Source: Posidonia oceanica
Lineage: Eukaryota > Streptophyta > Magnoliopsida > Alismatales > Posidoniaceae
DNA length: 64,000 nucleotides
Assembly (NCBI GenBank): GCA_037176725.1
Contig: JAZBRS010000054.1
Location: 11,612,001 to 11,676,000, forward strand
Direction: 5' to 3'
Under the pieces are notes generated by a model. The model was not told the DNA's origin. It was given only the letters and a program-made list of their open reading frames with translations, and made no database searches. Shown piece after piece: positions 21,879 through 35,800 of the stretch. The stretch's first letter is position 1. Every line of letters starts with the position of its first letter. Position numbers and translations under genes: made by a program.

Positions 21879-24230
21879 ATTTATATATATATATTTCGGG
21901 TTTTTAATTGGTTCTGGATTTTCTTCTTCTCATGTTTCGGGGAAGAAGTGGTTTTCTGCCGGTTTCCACAGGAGGAGTCGTGTTTTGGTGGTGGTTTGCC
22001 AATGGAATTGGAATGTTGATACAGGGAAAGAGGAAGGAAGAGTAAGGAGTAATTTCGTAGATACGGGTAGAATACTGCCGTATAATAGTGTACACGGTGT
22101 GAGATTGGAAGGATGGGTCGATTGTGCAAATTCGTCCCACGTGTCCCCTCCTTTGGGTTGACACGGTCATATACTCTACTTGTAGAAGAAGAGAACACGT
22201 TGTGCTAGTCTTGCATTGTTGCATGAGTTGTAAAACCCTGTAGTTTTGTACCCTGATGTCTGGAAGCGGATGCAATGGAATAGTGGATATTTGGATTGGC
22301 TGCCCTTGGTGGATCATATCCGTTGTTTGGTTTGGTGCTTTTTCGAATCTTCTACGTGTTTTGTTTCCTGTTTGGTTGTCTGTTTGTTATACTATGCCTG
22401 TGTGCTATGATGTGTGTTCAACGAGTTGGAGGCTTGGTGTTTCTTTTTGTTTTAAATTCTATACGATTTCTGAATCGGGATTGGGCTCAATAATGAGTGC
22501 GTTGACAAGTTTAATAAAAAAGTTAGAGAGTGTAGGTTGTGGGTTAGGAGTCGGGACCCTACGTTCATTATGGGCCTTTGGTGACCTGTAACTGGCTGTA
22601 AATCCCTTTCTTTTGCTCTATAGAATTCAATAAAGTGGGGTCTAGCCGTCTAGGCCTCATTTCGTGAACAAAAGGAAAAAGAGATATTGTAGGTTGGTCT
22701 TCAAGGAATGTCGTGCAGGTTCAGAATCAAGACCCCTCTCCATTCGGATGCTTCAAACTCAACGCCTATCCTCAGTTGAGTTGTCAGTTGTCACGTTGTG
22801 GGTGTGAAAAGCAAGAACCTAAAGGAGAAATTCATGTTGCACAATAAAAACGTAAAAAATTCGAAGATTTTTACAAGATTAAGTCTTGAATTAGGCTCAT
22901 TTGCATTGTTTTCAATGGGGGGACCTTACAAAAATTTGTTTTCCTTAATTCCTACTCAGAAGTTGTAATACTTGAGAGTGAGAGGTGTGATTCTCATCCT
23001 ATTTTTAAAACCCATGGTGTGAAGAATAACATCCAATTGAATTAACACAGAAAATTAAACTTCTAAATTGGAAGATCCATTGGCTAATGTGGAGGAAAAT
23101 CGATATATGCAGTGGGGGAGTGTTTTTTTTAGAACTCATGCTCGACAAAACTCGGGTCTGCCCGACTGCCCCAGCGCTAAGAAGCTCTCTTCTGGAAACT
23201 GCGGTGGAATCGGTCATATTCTGTTTTATCCCACAAGGCATCTCGACCTTTTTCTAAGAAAAATTGTGCCTGAAAGGTGGATTTGTGGTCCTACTGGCTA
23301 CTGTAGCGTAGGAGGAGATTTTAATTTCAGCATTGCTGCCCATTTTGGTCAGAAACTAAAATAAGTGATGTTAATGAAAACGGTCCCGTTGGATTGTTGT
23401 GTAAACAGAGTTTTGGATAAGTATTCTTCGTCTGCAACTAGTCATTGACATTCAATTAGAATACAACGAAGTACTTTCATCTTATTAAAGGAAACAAAAA
23501 GGATAAAAATATCATCTGGACTTTGCTAAGGTCTTAGCACTATGTTTACTAGCTAGCCTTTAGGTATATTCCAAGTGTGCCACATCGTTGAGTTGATCTT
23601 TTGTCTGCATCAGTTCCCTTCGTCAGTTACAAACTTTGCTTTATCTTTTTTGGGACTTTCGGCGTTTACATTAACGAACTTGAATCAAACTGTAATAGTT
23701 TTTTCTAATGATAGTCTTAATTAATGGTGAGGTTATTCTCTACCCACAATTATGTTAAGGTTTGAACCATAGTGGAACAGTTCTTTTCTCAATGACAGTA
23801 ATATTTTCCTTAGAACGACCAATGTCTTAGGTGACGTTAATTACCTAAATCATTTTTTCTCCTTAAATAAATCTATTTTTCAATGACCAAGAGGTTCGAA
23901 CATTCGAATCATAATTTTCTCGTACAACGATAAAAAAACTTTATCCATTTGACCAAGTGTTTGCATATAGAATCATAGCAGAAGAGTTTAAACCAAAATA
24001 TTACAGCAAATCGGGATTTGTTAGGAAAGAGATTTCACATATTTCAAAGCACTTCAAATGCAAAAGCCCATGGGATATAATTTTTTGCACGTATGCATGC
24101 CTCAAAGAAAAAGTTGAAACTTATAGCTTATTCGCTTTCTTTTACCATCCTTTTTTTATAAACGATAGATATCTATTAATATATACTTGACTATGAGTTC
24201 CACAATCAAACAAACAAAATTATAAAATAC
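21879..24230. other. Gene-free stretch
   Basis: It starts with the 3' UTR of the upstream gene (TA repeat at 21881-21895). A canonical AATAAA lies at 22629-22634, rather far from the stop. The rest to 24230 is AT-rich and shows no recognisable gene or bounded repeat. Confidence 0.35.
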
Positions 24231-24239
24231 CACAATTAC

Positions 24240-27090
24240 AGAGGATCAAAATCAAAACTAAGGGAAGAAAGAAAATCCCTAAAAACCATGAATCCAAAAA
24301 ACAGACTAAACATAGTCAAGTGCAAAAGAGACCAGGGAAACATGTCCAAAGCCAAAGAGAGCTTTTAGCTAAAACATAACCAGAATATTACAAACCATCA
24401 ATGTATCAAGAGTATTAGTTTAAGTATTACAGGCCAAATCAAATATTAGCCGAATCAGGAACTAGAAGGTCCAAATTCGGAACATCTATAATTAAGATTG
24501 GCTCATCCGAAATAGTCTCAGTCTCAGTAGAAGTGATTTGCACAATCTGAGAAGAATCTCAATCTTGCTGCATCAATTGGATTGCTTGAGAAACAGAAGA
24601 AGCCGCCAAAGCATGCCTGTCTAAAAGGTTTCCAGCCTACAAAGAAGCCAAGTGAAAAATATGAAAAAAAGAGGAGGCCAAATTGTTTCTAGTATTTCTA
24701 AAGATCACTGCATTCCTATTAATCCAAATGGTCCATAAAATGGCAAACACCATGATACTCCAACATTGACGAGAAACATTATATTTTGAAAATGAAAATA
24801 AAGAAAAAACATCTGAAATATGAGAATCTAATGTACAATCAGAATTAGTAAGGAAAAAAACCCAGATGTTGACAGCAAAAGGGCATTGCAGAAAAATATG
24901 GCAGTTTGACTCCAAACTGTGACCACAGAGTTCACAGTATTGAGGCCCAGGCCATCCTCTCTTACCAAGGTTTTCTTTGTACAAGGTTTTATCGTGAGTT
25001 GCTAACTAGACAAATTTTAATCTTTAAAGGGGCAGCAGCCTTCTAATTATCCATAGAGAACTTAGAACGCAAGACCCCATCATTGAGAAAATTATACCTC
25101 TTAGCAGAAAAAAGCTTATTAGGGGTTATAAACCATTCTATTTTGTCAACCCCCAACTGAAGCTGCAAAGATTCAATATACTCCATAAAATCATGAAGTT
25201 CATCAGAGGAATGAAAAGCAAATAAGGATTTATTGTTTACTGAAAAAATATCTAACTGTCTATCAGCATAGTTCAGAAACAACGTCTCAGCTGAGCATTT
25301 CTTTTTTCTAGCTAAAGAGTACAGAAATGGCCACTCATATTTCAGAGCTCTGTCTCTAAGCCATTTGTTCTCCTAAAAGATAATGTTCTTGCCATTGTAA
25401 ATAGAAAATGAGGATAGCATATTAACAACTGGAAAGTATTTTTTCAATTCCCTTTAAAAGGGGGAGGAGCCATTAGGTGCCAAATTAAGAAGAGATCCAA
25501 GATTATTCAATGAACAGTATCTACTGAGAACTAAATTGGGCCATTTAAGTTTCCGAGTACTACCCAAAAGATTCCACAGGTGTTTGCATTTAAGAACTAG
25601 ATTAAAGTTACTGAGGTTGATAATACCAAGGCCATCTTGATCTTTACTACGACAAATATTCTTCCGTTTAACCAACGAGTGGGCAAAGTTTGTAGAGGCA
25701 TCATTCTTCCACAAGAAGCGCCTACGAATGCGATCAATTGCCACTTCCACTCTTTTGGACAGATGCAACACTGATAAATAATAAGTAGGAATAGTTGAAA
25801 GCACAGAATTAATAAGGGTAAGTCTTCCTCCCTTGGATAAGTAATTTGCTTTCCAGGATTCCAACTTTGTTGTAATTTTATCCAGAACTGGTGTCCAATC
25901 TTTATATGTGGCTTTCTTGAGGTGCAAAGGTAACCCCAAATACACCACAGGCAGGGCAGAAAGAGTGCGCCCAAGAATAGAACTGAATCTAAGGACCTGA
26001 TCATCAGATACATGAATGCTAGTAATAGAAGATTTGCTAAAATTAATTTTAAGACCAGAGCATACTTGGAAGCATCCTAGAATTCTTTTGAGATTAATGA
26101 TCCCTTCCTCTTCAGGGGTTAAGAAGAGAAGAGTGTCATCCGCATATTTTAAATTAAGAACATGCGACCCCCTATTAGGAAACTGGATACCATTAATGAG
26201 ATTATTAGACACACCTAAGGCAAACATTCTATTTAGAATATGGGCTGCAATTATAAACAGAAGTGGAGATAGAGGATCTCCTTGCCTAAGACCATTTGAA
26301 GTCCCAAAGAAATCCCTAGGGGATTCATTAACTAAAACAAAAAACCTAGCAGAGCTGATACACATATGCACCCATTTGACCCAAGTATTATCACAGCCCA
26401 ACCCTATTAAGGAGTTGAAGAGAAATTCCCAATTAACATTATCAAAGGCTTTTTCAAAGTCTAGTTTTAAAAGCAGGCCAGAGGAATTAGAAGAGTTCAT
26501 AAAATAAAGTGTTTCCTGCACCACCAGAAAGCAGTCACTAATACTTCTTCCTAGGAGAAAAGCACTTTGTGTCTCATCCAGGATATCATTGAGAATGGGA
26601 CTAAGTCTGCTAGCAAGGCATTTAGAAATAATTTTGTAGTTACCATTTAGCAGACTAATGGGCCTAAAGTCCTGGACTTTCTCAACATAGGCCTTTTTGG
26701 GGATCAAAGTAATAAAAGTCTGATTAATGCACTTAAGAGTATTGACATCACTAGTCAGAAAAAATTGATCAAACATACCAAAAATATCATCCTTAAGGTT
26801 GAAACAATAAATTTGTTAAACTATGTCATAATAGGAGACCTGAGCTCTACTTGAATGTTCATAAGAGTATCTGGTGATATTGAAGTTCCTTCTTAAAACC
26901 CAATTTGAAGAAACCAAGGACTGGAGATGGCTTAATTCAGCCAAAAAGGTTTGTTTAAGATTAGCTACATAGGGATCATAAACACCTGCCAGCCACCAAT
27001 CAAGTTTATCCACCTGATTAATCAATCTAACAGAAAGCGAAAAGGACCCATGAAAAAATTCCATTCTGTCACATAAGGCTGAGTTCCAAC
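24240..27090 (-). mobile_element. L1-type LINE, 3' part (RT and C-terminal region)
   Basis: This is the 3' portion of a LINE whose 5' portion lies at 45217-49122. The Athila element at 27091-45216 split it within the endonuclease coding sequence. The CCAAC at 27086-27090 is repeated at 45217-45221 as the Athila target duplication. The LINE 3' end near 24240 is approximate; no clean poly-A tail or LINE target duplication was found. Confidence 0.75.
24450..27090 (-). pseudogene. L1 ORF2 remainder: endonuclease part, reverse transcriptase, zf-RVT
   Basis: From 27090 downwards the frame continues the endonuclease (NSALCDRMEFFHGSFSLSVR, then LDWWLAGVYDPYV and a degenerate NWVLRRNFNITR). It then runs into the reverse transcriptase at 26776-25454, with FRPISLLNGNYKIISKCLA, the LKLDFEKAFDNVNW block, GLRQGDPLSPLLFIIAA and the catalytic LKYADDTLLFL. 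The C-terminal zinc-binding region (CELCGHSLESNCHIFLQCPF) is at 24900-24990. Between endonuclease and RT only about 30 codons remain where several hundred are expected, so an internal deletion near 26810 is likely. Frame breaks near 25450, 25300 and 25000 also show it is inactive. Confidence 0.8.
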
Positions 27091-28368
27091 TGATTAACTC
27101 ATAATTCATACATATTTTATTCCCCATATTTATCGATTAATGTATATAAATAATGCTACGCGAGGTGTTTTATGTAAATTTTGCAGGAACCTGAGGACCT
27201 AAAAAGAATTGAGAAAAAGAAGGAAGAGAAAAGAATAAAAGATAAAAAGGAATGTAAATCCAAAGATAAAATAATTTTCTACATTTTTCAAGAGGTCAAA
27301 TGAACTTTTTCCACGTGTGTAAATACTACGAGGAAGATAAGCTAACAGATTGACCAAGTCAGAGTTGATTCAGTGCCACGTGGACGTCTCACAAGCGCCC
27401 AAATGCGCATCTGGTGCTTCCTAGACGTCCGGATAAGATGATGCTGACTTAGTCTTTTTCTGTCACATTGATCACTTGAAAAAATCTTGTATTTGAAATT
27501 TAGTTTTAGATTTTTTTACTCGGATTTGTGTCCAGGATAATGAAGTCTTGGTGCCTATAAAAGGACCTCTTATATAAATCTAGATGATCTTCCACTTTTA
27601 GGTTTAGACTCTTTTCTTCTCTTGTATTTTAGGAGATCTTCAAGTTCCCCTTTTGTAATCTTAATTGTTATTAATAAAAGTTTAATTTTCTTCTTAGTAT
27701 GTTTTGTACTTTTCTGTATTCATCTTTTATTTTGATGTTTTCTATTATCATGCTTGGCTAAGTCACTAGATCTAGGGTTTAAATGAAATTTATGTAATTT
27801 CAGATGTTGTGATTAAATTTCTCTGTGTTTTCTCATGCTTAAATGCTAAGATTACTTATGCTAGATGTATATTGCATGAATCTCTATTATTTTGATAAAC
27901 TTTGATATATTAATATTGATTATATCTTTTTAATCTATGCTTAGGGAAGAATAAATAGGGATCATTTGTATAATCTTAGATCTAAAGTATATCATTTGAT
28001 TTAGTTTGATTTGTGTGATTTTATCTAGGACTTGATAATCTATGGTGCATTGCATATATATTATTATGCTTGTTAAGATAAAAACCATTGAGTTAAACTA
28101 TTTAGATCATGAAGGGAGACAGAGAGTGGATTTAATCATATATCTGTATTTTACATATATGGATTTGAAAATCCTAGTTCTCTTTTATTCTGAAATTCTC
28201 TTAAGTATTTAAAATCAATTAACTTTGTTTTTGCTATTTCATCTTCCTTTTGCATCATTAACTGACAAATAATCTGTGCTATAACTCTATTCTCTGTAGG
28301 ATCGACTCGTATTTGCCTTTATGCTACATAGTACACCGTGCATTTGCGATTAATTAAAATTTACATCA
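27091..28368 (+). repeat. Athila 5' LTR
   Basis: Starts TGATTAACTCATAATTC and ends AATTTACATCA. It aligns along its full length with 43941-45216, with scattered substitutions and small indels. TATAAAAGG at about 27558 is a candidate promoter TATA box for the element. Confidence 0.85.
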
Positions 28369-29429
28369 AGTTTTTCGCGCTGTTGCCGGAGAATAGTGTT
28401 TTATAACATTGATTTATTGTCGATTATTTCTTTCTTTTCATTTTTATTGAAAAAAAAATTTTTTGTTTTGTTATTTTAATCTTACAAGGATATTTAGTTA
28501 GAAATCAGAAAAATCAGGAAGCCATTTTCAGAAAATCCTAGAGACCAGGAATGCCTCCTAGACGCGCATTTGCACTTCTGGCGCCTATTAGGCGACCAGG
28601 TCAGTTATTTTCTCTAAAATTTTAGTTTCAGTTATTTCTGATTTTTTCTAGAATCCTGATCTAAGGTTTAATTATTGTTTCGATTTCTGTTTTTTCTCGA
28701 TCACTAATTTAAAAATCGAACAAAAACTTGAACCCAATTAAAAATCTTTCATGATAAGATAGAAACCTGTTTTTAAGGCATACATCATATAATTTGCATT
28801 TAGGGTAATTTATATTTCCTGTTATTTTATTTTGGTGATTACTGGAGGAAAAGGTACGTGTTCTTCTACTTGATTCATTGTATTTTAGAACATATAGTTA
28901 GTACGAAGAACAACTTTTTTGAACATAATTGTTTGTTGCATATCATTTCAAAGTATCCAAAGGTAAAACCTATAGTACATGATATGGTGGGGATTTCATC
29001 ACCATTTCTTAAGCCACAAACCAAAAAAGAAAGCATTGAGCATTGACCTAAATCTTAATTAAAATGAAGTAGATATCGGTCCCTAAGATTCGAGTTCAAT
29101 AGGACAAGTAAAACTTAAAGAGAATTGAATTTAAAATTCTTATTCTTTATTGATGTCTAAGAAAAGTGGTTTAAGAGGCCTGATCTCTTAAAAGGCAAAG
29201 TGGTTATTTAATTAGGTACGTTGCTTACGCACGGGTAACCTCCCACTTTCCTCAACTGATCTGGCTAACTCGGTTTGAATTTTTTTGAACCAAGGATCTT
29301 GAAGTTTAACTTGAAAGTTAGGAGCTGTCTAGATTTTAGGTCAACAATAGAATTAAGATTTGGATGACTTGTGTGATTAGATTAGGCATCTTTCTCCTCT
29401 ATCTGTAATTTCCTCATCTATTTAGTTCA

Positions 29430-29965
29430 TATTATCTCCTCTTTTCTTCTTTTCTATTTTTATTGCATTTTGTTATTTTGTAAATAAAAAAATTCATCAA
29501 GTGCATGCTTGTTTGAGTTAGAGATTTGACTCATCATCTCATCCGTGTCGAACCCAAAGAATTTAAACTGGCTGATGAAGTACACAATTCACCTCTAGCC
29601 TTAGAAGCCAGGTGTTACTCAGTAAGAATTGCACAACCATCTTGCATTTAACTTCCAAATACTAATGACAACAATTTTGAACTCAAATCCAATTATATTA
29701 TCTTATCTTTTCTTCTTTTCTATTTTCATTGCATTTTGTTATTTTATAAATAAAAAAATTCATCAAGTGCATGTCCGTTTGGGTCCGTGATTTGACTCAT
29801 TGTCTCATCCGTGTCGAATCCAAAGAATTTAAAATGACTGATGAAGTACACAATCCACCTCTAGCCTTAATGCCAGGTGTTACCCAGTAAGAATTGCACA
29901 ACCATCTTGCATTTGACTTCCAAATGCTAATGACAATAATTTTGAACTCAAATTCAATTATATTA
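29430..29965 (+). repeat. 266-bp tandem duplication at the gag start
   Basis: The phrase TTCATCAAGTGCATG occurs at 29493 and 29759, so the period is 266. Both copies contain the untranslated stretch before gag and the beginning of its coding sequence (a NNFEL-like segment). Copies differ by substitutions and small indels. Only the second copy leads into the gag frame. Confidence 0.75.
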
Positions 29966-31540
29966 GCCAGTTGCCTAGGTTCACGGGTATAGAATCTGAA
30001 GATGCTTACTCGTTCATCAATGAATTTGAGGAGGTATGTAGTATGATGAAGTTACAGCAGTTGTCTGATGATGTATTCCGGTTAAGATTCATTCCTTTTG
30101 CAATAAAAGAAAATGTTAAAAAATGGCTTTATAGTCTATCAACTAATTCAATCACCACTTGTGCCCAATCTTGCAATATATTTCTGAAAAAATATTATCC
30201 TGTTCATAAGACCATCAAATTTAGAAATGAAATTAATTCATCTAAACAACAAATTGGTGAGTCTTTCTGGAAGTATTTTGATAGATTTAAGGATCTCTTA
30301 GCCCAGTGTCCGCACAATGGTGTAGAAAAATGGAGACTACGCCAAATAATTTATGAGAGTTTAGATATTTCAACTAAACATGCTTAAGTGTATGTGTCAG
30401 GGAGCATTTATGAAGAAAAATGAGGATGAGGCATGGAAATTCCTAAGAGACTTAGCTGAGAAAACAATGCAGTGGGAGAGTAAAAATGATTAATTAATTG
30501 ATAAACCCATACCCTCTAAAGGCGGTATTTACTCAATAGAGTCTTCTATAGCCATTAAAGCTAAATACAATACACTAGCTTGTAGGCTAGAAACTCTAGA
30601 GATGAAAGAGAAAGTTCAGGTAAACCAAGTGTCTAACCAAGTTGCTTGGTGTAAAGGTTGCAACATGGCGGGTCATGGTGTAAAGGCTGCAACATGGTGG
30701 GTCATGTGATGGAAGAGTATCCTTCAGTCGGGGGTTAACCTAATTTTGGACCTAAACAATTAAATGCAACCTTTGTTAAGCCACAAAATGATTCATATGC
30801 CCCAACCTATAATCTAGGATGGAGGAATCATCCTAATTTATCTTGGAACCAGCAACCTCATCATGAAAGCAACAATTTTGCTTTCCTCCAAGGCCAACAA
30901 CAACACTCAAATCATTTTAGGCAAATCAAGAGGTTCAACAGAACTTCAATTCAGGATCACAACTCAATCCACCTCCAGGATTTAATGACAATGAGTGGAG
31001 AATGAGCACCCAGGAGAAAGACGTGAAGGCCCTTCTCAATACCAACATTCAAACAAACACCAGCATAGCTGCAAATACGCAATCTATATTTCGAATTGAG
31101 ATGCAATTGAGTCAGCTAGTTACATGGGTAGGAAGGAGAGAGAAAGGAACCTTTCCTAGCCAACCTGTACCAAACCCTAGAGATGAAGCCTAAAATCCAA
31201 ATCAAGAGCAAGTTAATGTGATTCAAGATGACCAGGTCAACCAGGTTAATGCGGTCGTTACATTAAGATCTGGAAAACAGGTAGACAACCATGTTGTCAT
31301 GCCTAATCATGCTGTTAGGATTCAAAAGAACTCACCTTCTAAGTCGACTACACCTGTCCAATCCCACTCAGGCCAGCCTGAGGAGCCTAAGAATTCTGAA
31401 GAACCCAACAAACATGTTGGGCACTCTAACGAGTTACCTATTGAGCCTATCCAAAAATCCATTGTTTCATTTCCTCATAGGCTCAAAAACAAAAAAGGAA
31501 TTTGCATAAATGGAAAAGATATTAGAGGTGTTTAGGCAAG
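29900..31540 (+). pseudogene. Athila gag (degraded)
   Basis: The capsid part (retrotrans_gag type) begins with NNFELKFNYISQLPRFTGIES. It continues through KENVKKWLYSLS, FLKKYYPVHKTIKFRNEI and WKYFDRFKDLLAQCPHNG to a stop at 30387. A zinc-knuckle-like CKGCNMAGHG at about 30650 is partly duplicated (a second GCNMVGH follows at about 30690) and its C-terminal half is broken. A hydrophilic Gln/Asn/Pro-rich stretch to 31540 is the gag-protease linker. Stops and shifts at about 30387, 30735, 31190 and 31533 inactivate it. Confidence 0.75.
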
Positions 31541-31689
31541 TTAAGGTAAATATTCCTTTTTTAGATGCAATTCAACAGATCCCTACATATGCCAAATACC
31601 TTAAGGACTTGTGTACTCGAAAAAGAACCACGAATGTGCCTAAGAAAGCTTTTCTAGCAGCCAATGTTAGCTCTATTCTGACAAATTAA

Positions 31690-34600
31690 TTACCTATGAA
31701 ATATAAGGACCCTGGAAGTCCCACAGTCTCATGTACAATAGTTAACATTAAAATTGATAAGACTTTGCTAGATCTAGGAGCTAATGTCAATCTATTGCCG
31801 TACTCGGTGTATAAGCAATTAGGGTTAGGCGAATTGAAACCAACTAGGGTAACATTACAGTTGGCTGATAGATCAATTAAAATACCTAGAGGAATTGTTG
31901 AAAATGTTCTGATCAAGGTTGGTGACTTTGTATATCCTGTCGATTTTATGATCTTAAAAACCTAACCCTTTACCAACCTTAAAGGCCAAATTCCAATTAT
32001 CCTAGGTCGACCCTACCTAGCTACAACCAATGCTTTAATCAACTGTCGAAATGGTTCAATGAGATTAAATTACGGAGATTTAACAGTCATACTTAACATT
32101 TTTAATTTGGATAAACAGTTAATCAATGAACCGGATTAGGCATTTGAGGTTAACATGATTGAAGATTTCTCGGAAGAAGAAGACCAAATAGAGGATAAAA
32201 TTGAATTTGATTTAGGCTACTTTGACCAAAGTTTTGAGGAGATTTTCAAAGATGAATTAATGTTTATTAATGAAGCCAATGAGTTAACTCAATGTAGGAC
32301 CCACAAGTCCAACAATTGGTATAACCCTCCTCCAGAGCCTATCATATCTGAACCCAAACCAAACCCTAAGCTATCCATTGAGGAACCACCTACACTAGAG
32401 CTTAAACCTTTCCCTGAACATTTCAAGTATGCCTATTTAGGGAAAGATCAGACTTTTCCTGTAATTATCACAGCCGACTTGACTCAGAATCAAGAAGAGG
32501 CTTTGTTAACCTTCCTTATTAAGAACAAGGAAGCCATAGGATGGACCATGACTGATATCAAGGGGATTAGTCCAACAATTGTGCAACATCGGATTCACTT
32601 GATAGAGGAAGCCCACCCAGCTAGAGATCCACACAGGCGGTTGAACCCTGTAATGAAAGAAGTGGTAAGAAAAGACATACTGAAATGTCTTGATGATGGG
32701 ATCATTTATCCCATCTCAGATAGCTCATGGGTAAGTCCAATCCAAGTTGTTCCAAAGAAATCTGGAATTACTGTAATTCAGAATGATAACAATGAACTTG
32801 TCCCCACTCGCATCCAAACAAGATGGCGAGTATGTATATACTATAGGAAGCTAAATGGGGCAACTAGGAAAGATCATTTTCCTTTACCATTCATTAATCA
32901 AATGTTGGAAAGGTTAGCCGAACATGAGTATTATTATCTTCTTAAGAGATATTCCGGTTGTAACCAAATTCCTATTGCTCCTGAGGCTCAAGAGAAGACC
33001 ACCTTCACTTGTTCTTTTGGAACATTTGGCTATCGTCGCATGCCCTTTGGGCTATGTAATGCTCCAGCCACTTTCCAAAGATGCATGGTGAGCATCTTCT
33101 CTGACATTATGGAAAGATTTTTAGAAATCTTCATGGATGACTTTTCCAATTTTGGGTCCACATTATTTGAATGCCTCCATCATCTTGAGTTAGTATTGAA
33201 AAGCTGCACAGAAAAGAATTTGACACTCAATTGAGAAAAATGTCACTTCATGATCCAACAATGGATTGTTTTGGGCCATATCATCTAAAAAAGAGGCATC
33301 GAAGTGGACTAAGAAAAAGTGGATCTTATTGCAAATCTTCTTCCACCAACAAATGTCAAGAATATTAGGGCCTTCTTAGGCCATGCAGGATTTTATAGAA
33401 GATTTATTAAGGATTTTAGCAAGGCTGCTAGACCCCTAACTAATGTATTCTCTAAAGATGTCCCTTTCGACTTCTCCCATGAGTGCCTTAAGGCATTTGA
33501 ATATCTCAAGAAGGAGTTGACTTCCGCTCTTATCATTCACCCACCAGATTGGACCAAACCTTTTGAACTCATGTGTGATGCATCTGACTATGCAATTGGT
33601 GCTATTCTAGGTCAAAGGATTGACAAATTACCACATGTGATTTACTATGCAAGTAAAACACTAAATGAAGCATAGCTAAATTACTCCACCACAGAAAAAG
33701 AATTCTTAGCTCTAGTTTTTGCCTTAAAGAAATTCCGGTCCTACTTAATAGGATCTCACATAATCATCTACACTGACCATGCAGCATTGAAACACCTTTT
33801 AGCAAAGAAGGATGCAAAAGTCCGACTGATTAGGTGGATCCTTCTCTTTCAAGAATTTGATCTTGAAATTAGGGACAAAAAGGGTTGCGAGAATGTGGTA
33901 GCTGACCATTTGTTCCGCCTAAATCTTGAACCATCCAATAACCTTCCAATCAATGATAGTTTCCTTGAAGAACAATTATTGGCAATATTTTCTAAACCTT
34001 GGTTTGCTGACATAATAAACTACCTAGTGACTGGTAAAATTCCACCAAAGTGGACCAAACAGGGTAGATACAAATTCATGTCCCAAGTCAAGTTCTTCCA
34101 TTGGGATGATCCGTATTTCTTTAAGTACTGTCCTGACTAGATCGTTAGGAGATGCATTCCAAACCAAGAAGTTAGGAGTATTTTATCTTTTTGCCATGAT
34201 TAGGCTTGTGGAGGTCATTTTGGGTTTAAGAAGACAGCTGCCAAGGTGCTTCAATGTGGATTTTACTGGCCCACTTTGTTTAAGGATGCTTTTGAATACT
34301 GTAAGAGTTGTAATAGGCGTCAACAGTTGGGTAATATCACAAGAAGGAATATGATGCCATTACAATCTATATTGGAAGTGGAGATCTTTGATGTGTAGGG
34401 GATTGATTTTATGGGTCAATTTCCGAATTCTCATAGTTATTTATACATTCTAGTGGCGATTGATTATGTGTTCAAATGGATAGAGGCTATATCATGTAAA
34501 TCCAATGACAACAAGGTGGTTATTGAATTTCTAAAATCACATATTTTTTCTTGATTAGGTATGCCACGAGCCATTGTTAGTGATAGGGGCACACATTTTT

Positions 34601-35215
34601 GTAACCAGTCATTTGAAACCTTAATGAAAAAGTATTCTATCACCCACAAACTCGCCACTCCATATCATCCTCAAACAAGTGGCCAAGTAGAGGTATCTAA
34701 TAGGCAAATGAAGCAAATTTTGGAGAAAATTGTTAAGCCAAATAGAAAAGACTGGTATGAGAAATTAATGATGCATTATGGGCCCATCGGACAGCATTTA
34801 AAACCAATTTAGGAATGTCTCCGTATCGACTTGTATTTGGAAAAGCTTGCCACTTGCCAGTCGAATTAGAACATCGAGCAATATAGGCTATTAAATAATT
34901 GAATTTAGATTTAGCTACAACTGCAGTCAAAAGAAAATAGCAACTAAATAAATTAGAAGAGTTAAGAAATGAAGCATATGATAGCTCTAAAATTTACAAG
35001 GAGAATACCAAGATTTTTCATGATAAAGCGATTCTTAGAAAATCATTCTTCATTGGTCAAAAGGTCCTCTTATATAACTCTAGACTCCATTTATTTCTAG
35101 GAAAATTAAGGTCCAGGTGGACTGGACCCTATGTGGTAAAAGTTGTGTATCCTAATGGAGCTGTAGAAATTGAAAATCCTAAAAACGGTGAAAATTTAAA
35201 AGTCAATGGTTAACG
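31690..35215 (+). pseudogene. Athila pol: protease, RT, RNase H, integrase (degraded)
   Basis: Protease: KTLLDLGANVNLLPYSVYKQ at about 31760, with DLGA as the active-site motif. RT: frame 32155-33234 with WRVCIYYRKLNGATRKDHFP, FGTFGYRRMPFGLCNAPATF and the catalytic FMDDFSNFG. RNase H-like part: FELMCDASDYAIGAILGQ, then [13 protein letters not shown]. Integrase: a degraded H2C2 region near 34200, and a core with [28 protein letters not shown] and [17 protein letters not shown] (34390-34710). These are Ty3 families in canonical order. In-frame stops occur at about 33232, 33673, 34138, 34396, 34552 and 34810, so no active polyprotein is made. Confidence 0.85.
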
Positions 35216-35559
35216 TTTAAAAATGTTCTTGGAATTACCCACAGAAAAGGAAGGTGAGGGCATGGTTCTTCAGGACCCTCAATATTTTTTTTATAAATTA
35301 TGGAAATACGTTGTAAATATGTATGTAGTTGAGTCTTTTATGTCTATGTATATAAATTTGACTTATTTTTCTTTTTAAAAAAAAAATAGAAAAAAAATAG
35401 GGATAAATAAAATATAAGAATCTAAAAACTATTTGTAATAAGTGTAAGGTGAAAGTGAAAATTTTTCACTTTTAATATAAAAACCTAACAACTCCTATTC
35501 TAAACCAAAAATCCCAAAATCGCTTCTTCTCCCGAGTCGCACCTTCCCTTCCACGAGCC

Positions 35560-35800
35560 CCACCCATCGCCGGACGAGCCGATCTATCGGCGGGACGCCT
35601 ACCAGGCGCCGGCAGCCACAACAGACACCCACCAGGCGCCCTTCAGTGCTGGTCTCAACTTTCGATCTTCCACAGCCGAAGATCTCTGAGGTTTCTGCGT
35701 TTTTACAGACTCAGTTGTGGTGTCCCTGTTCTATCGACGCCTACCAGGTGCCAGAATCACCACCGGACGCCTCCCAGGCGCCCGATTTGAGGCAGAAATT
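35560..35800 (+). repeat. Four short GACGCCT-AGGCGCC dyads in the post-integrase region
   Basis: GACGCCTACCAGGCGCC-like imperfect palindromes lie at 35594-35610, 35624-35640, 35736-35752 and 35766-35782. Spacing is 30 bases within each pair. In the open frame at 35646-35918 they read as DAYQVP and DASQAP peptides. Related GGCGCC/ACGCCT words occur in both LTRs. Confidence 0.55.
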
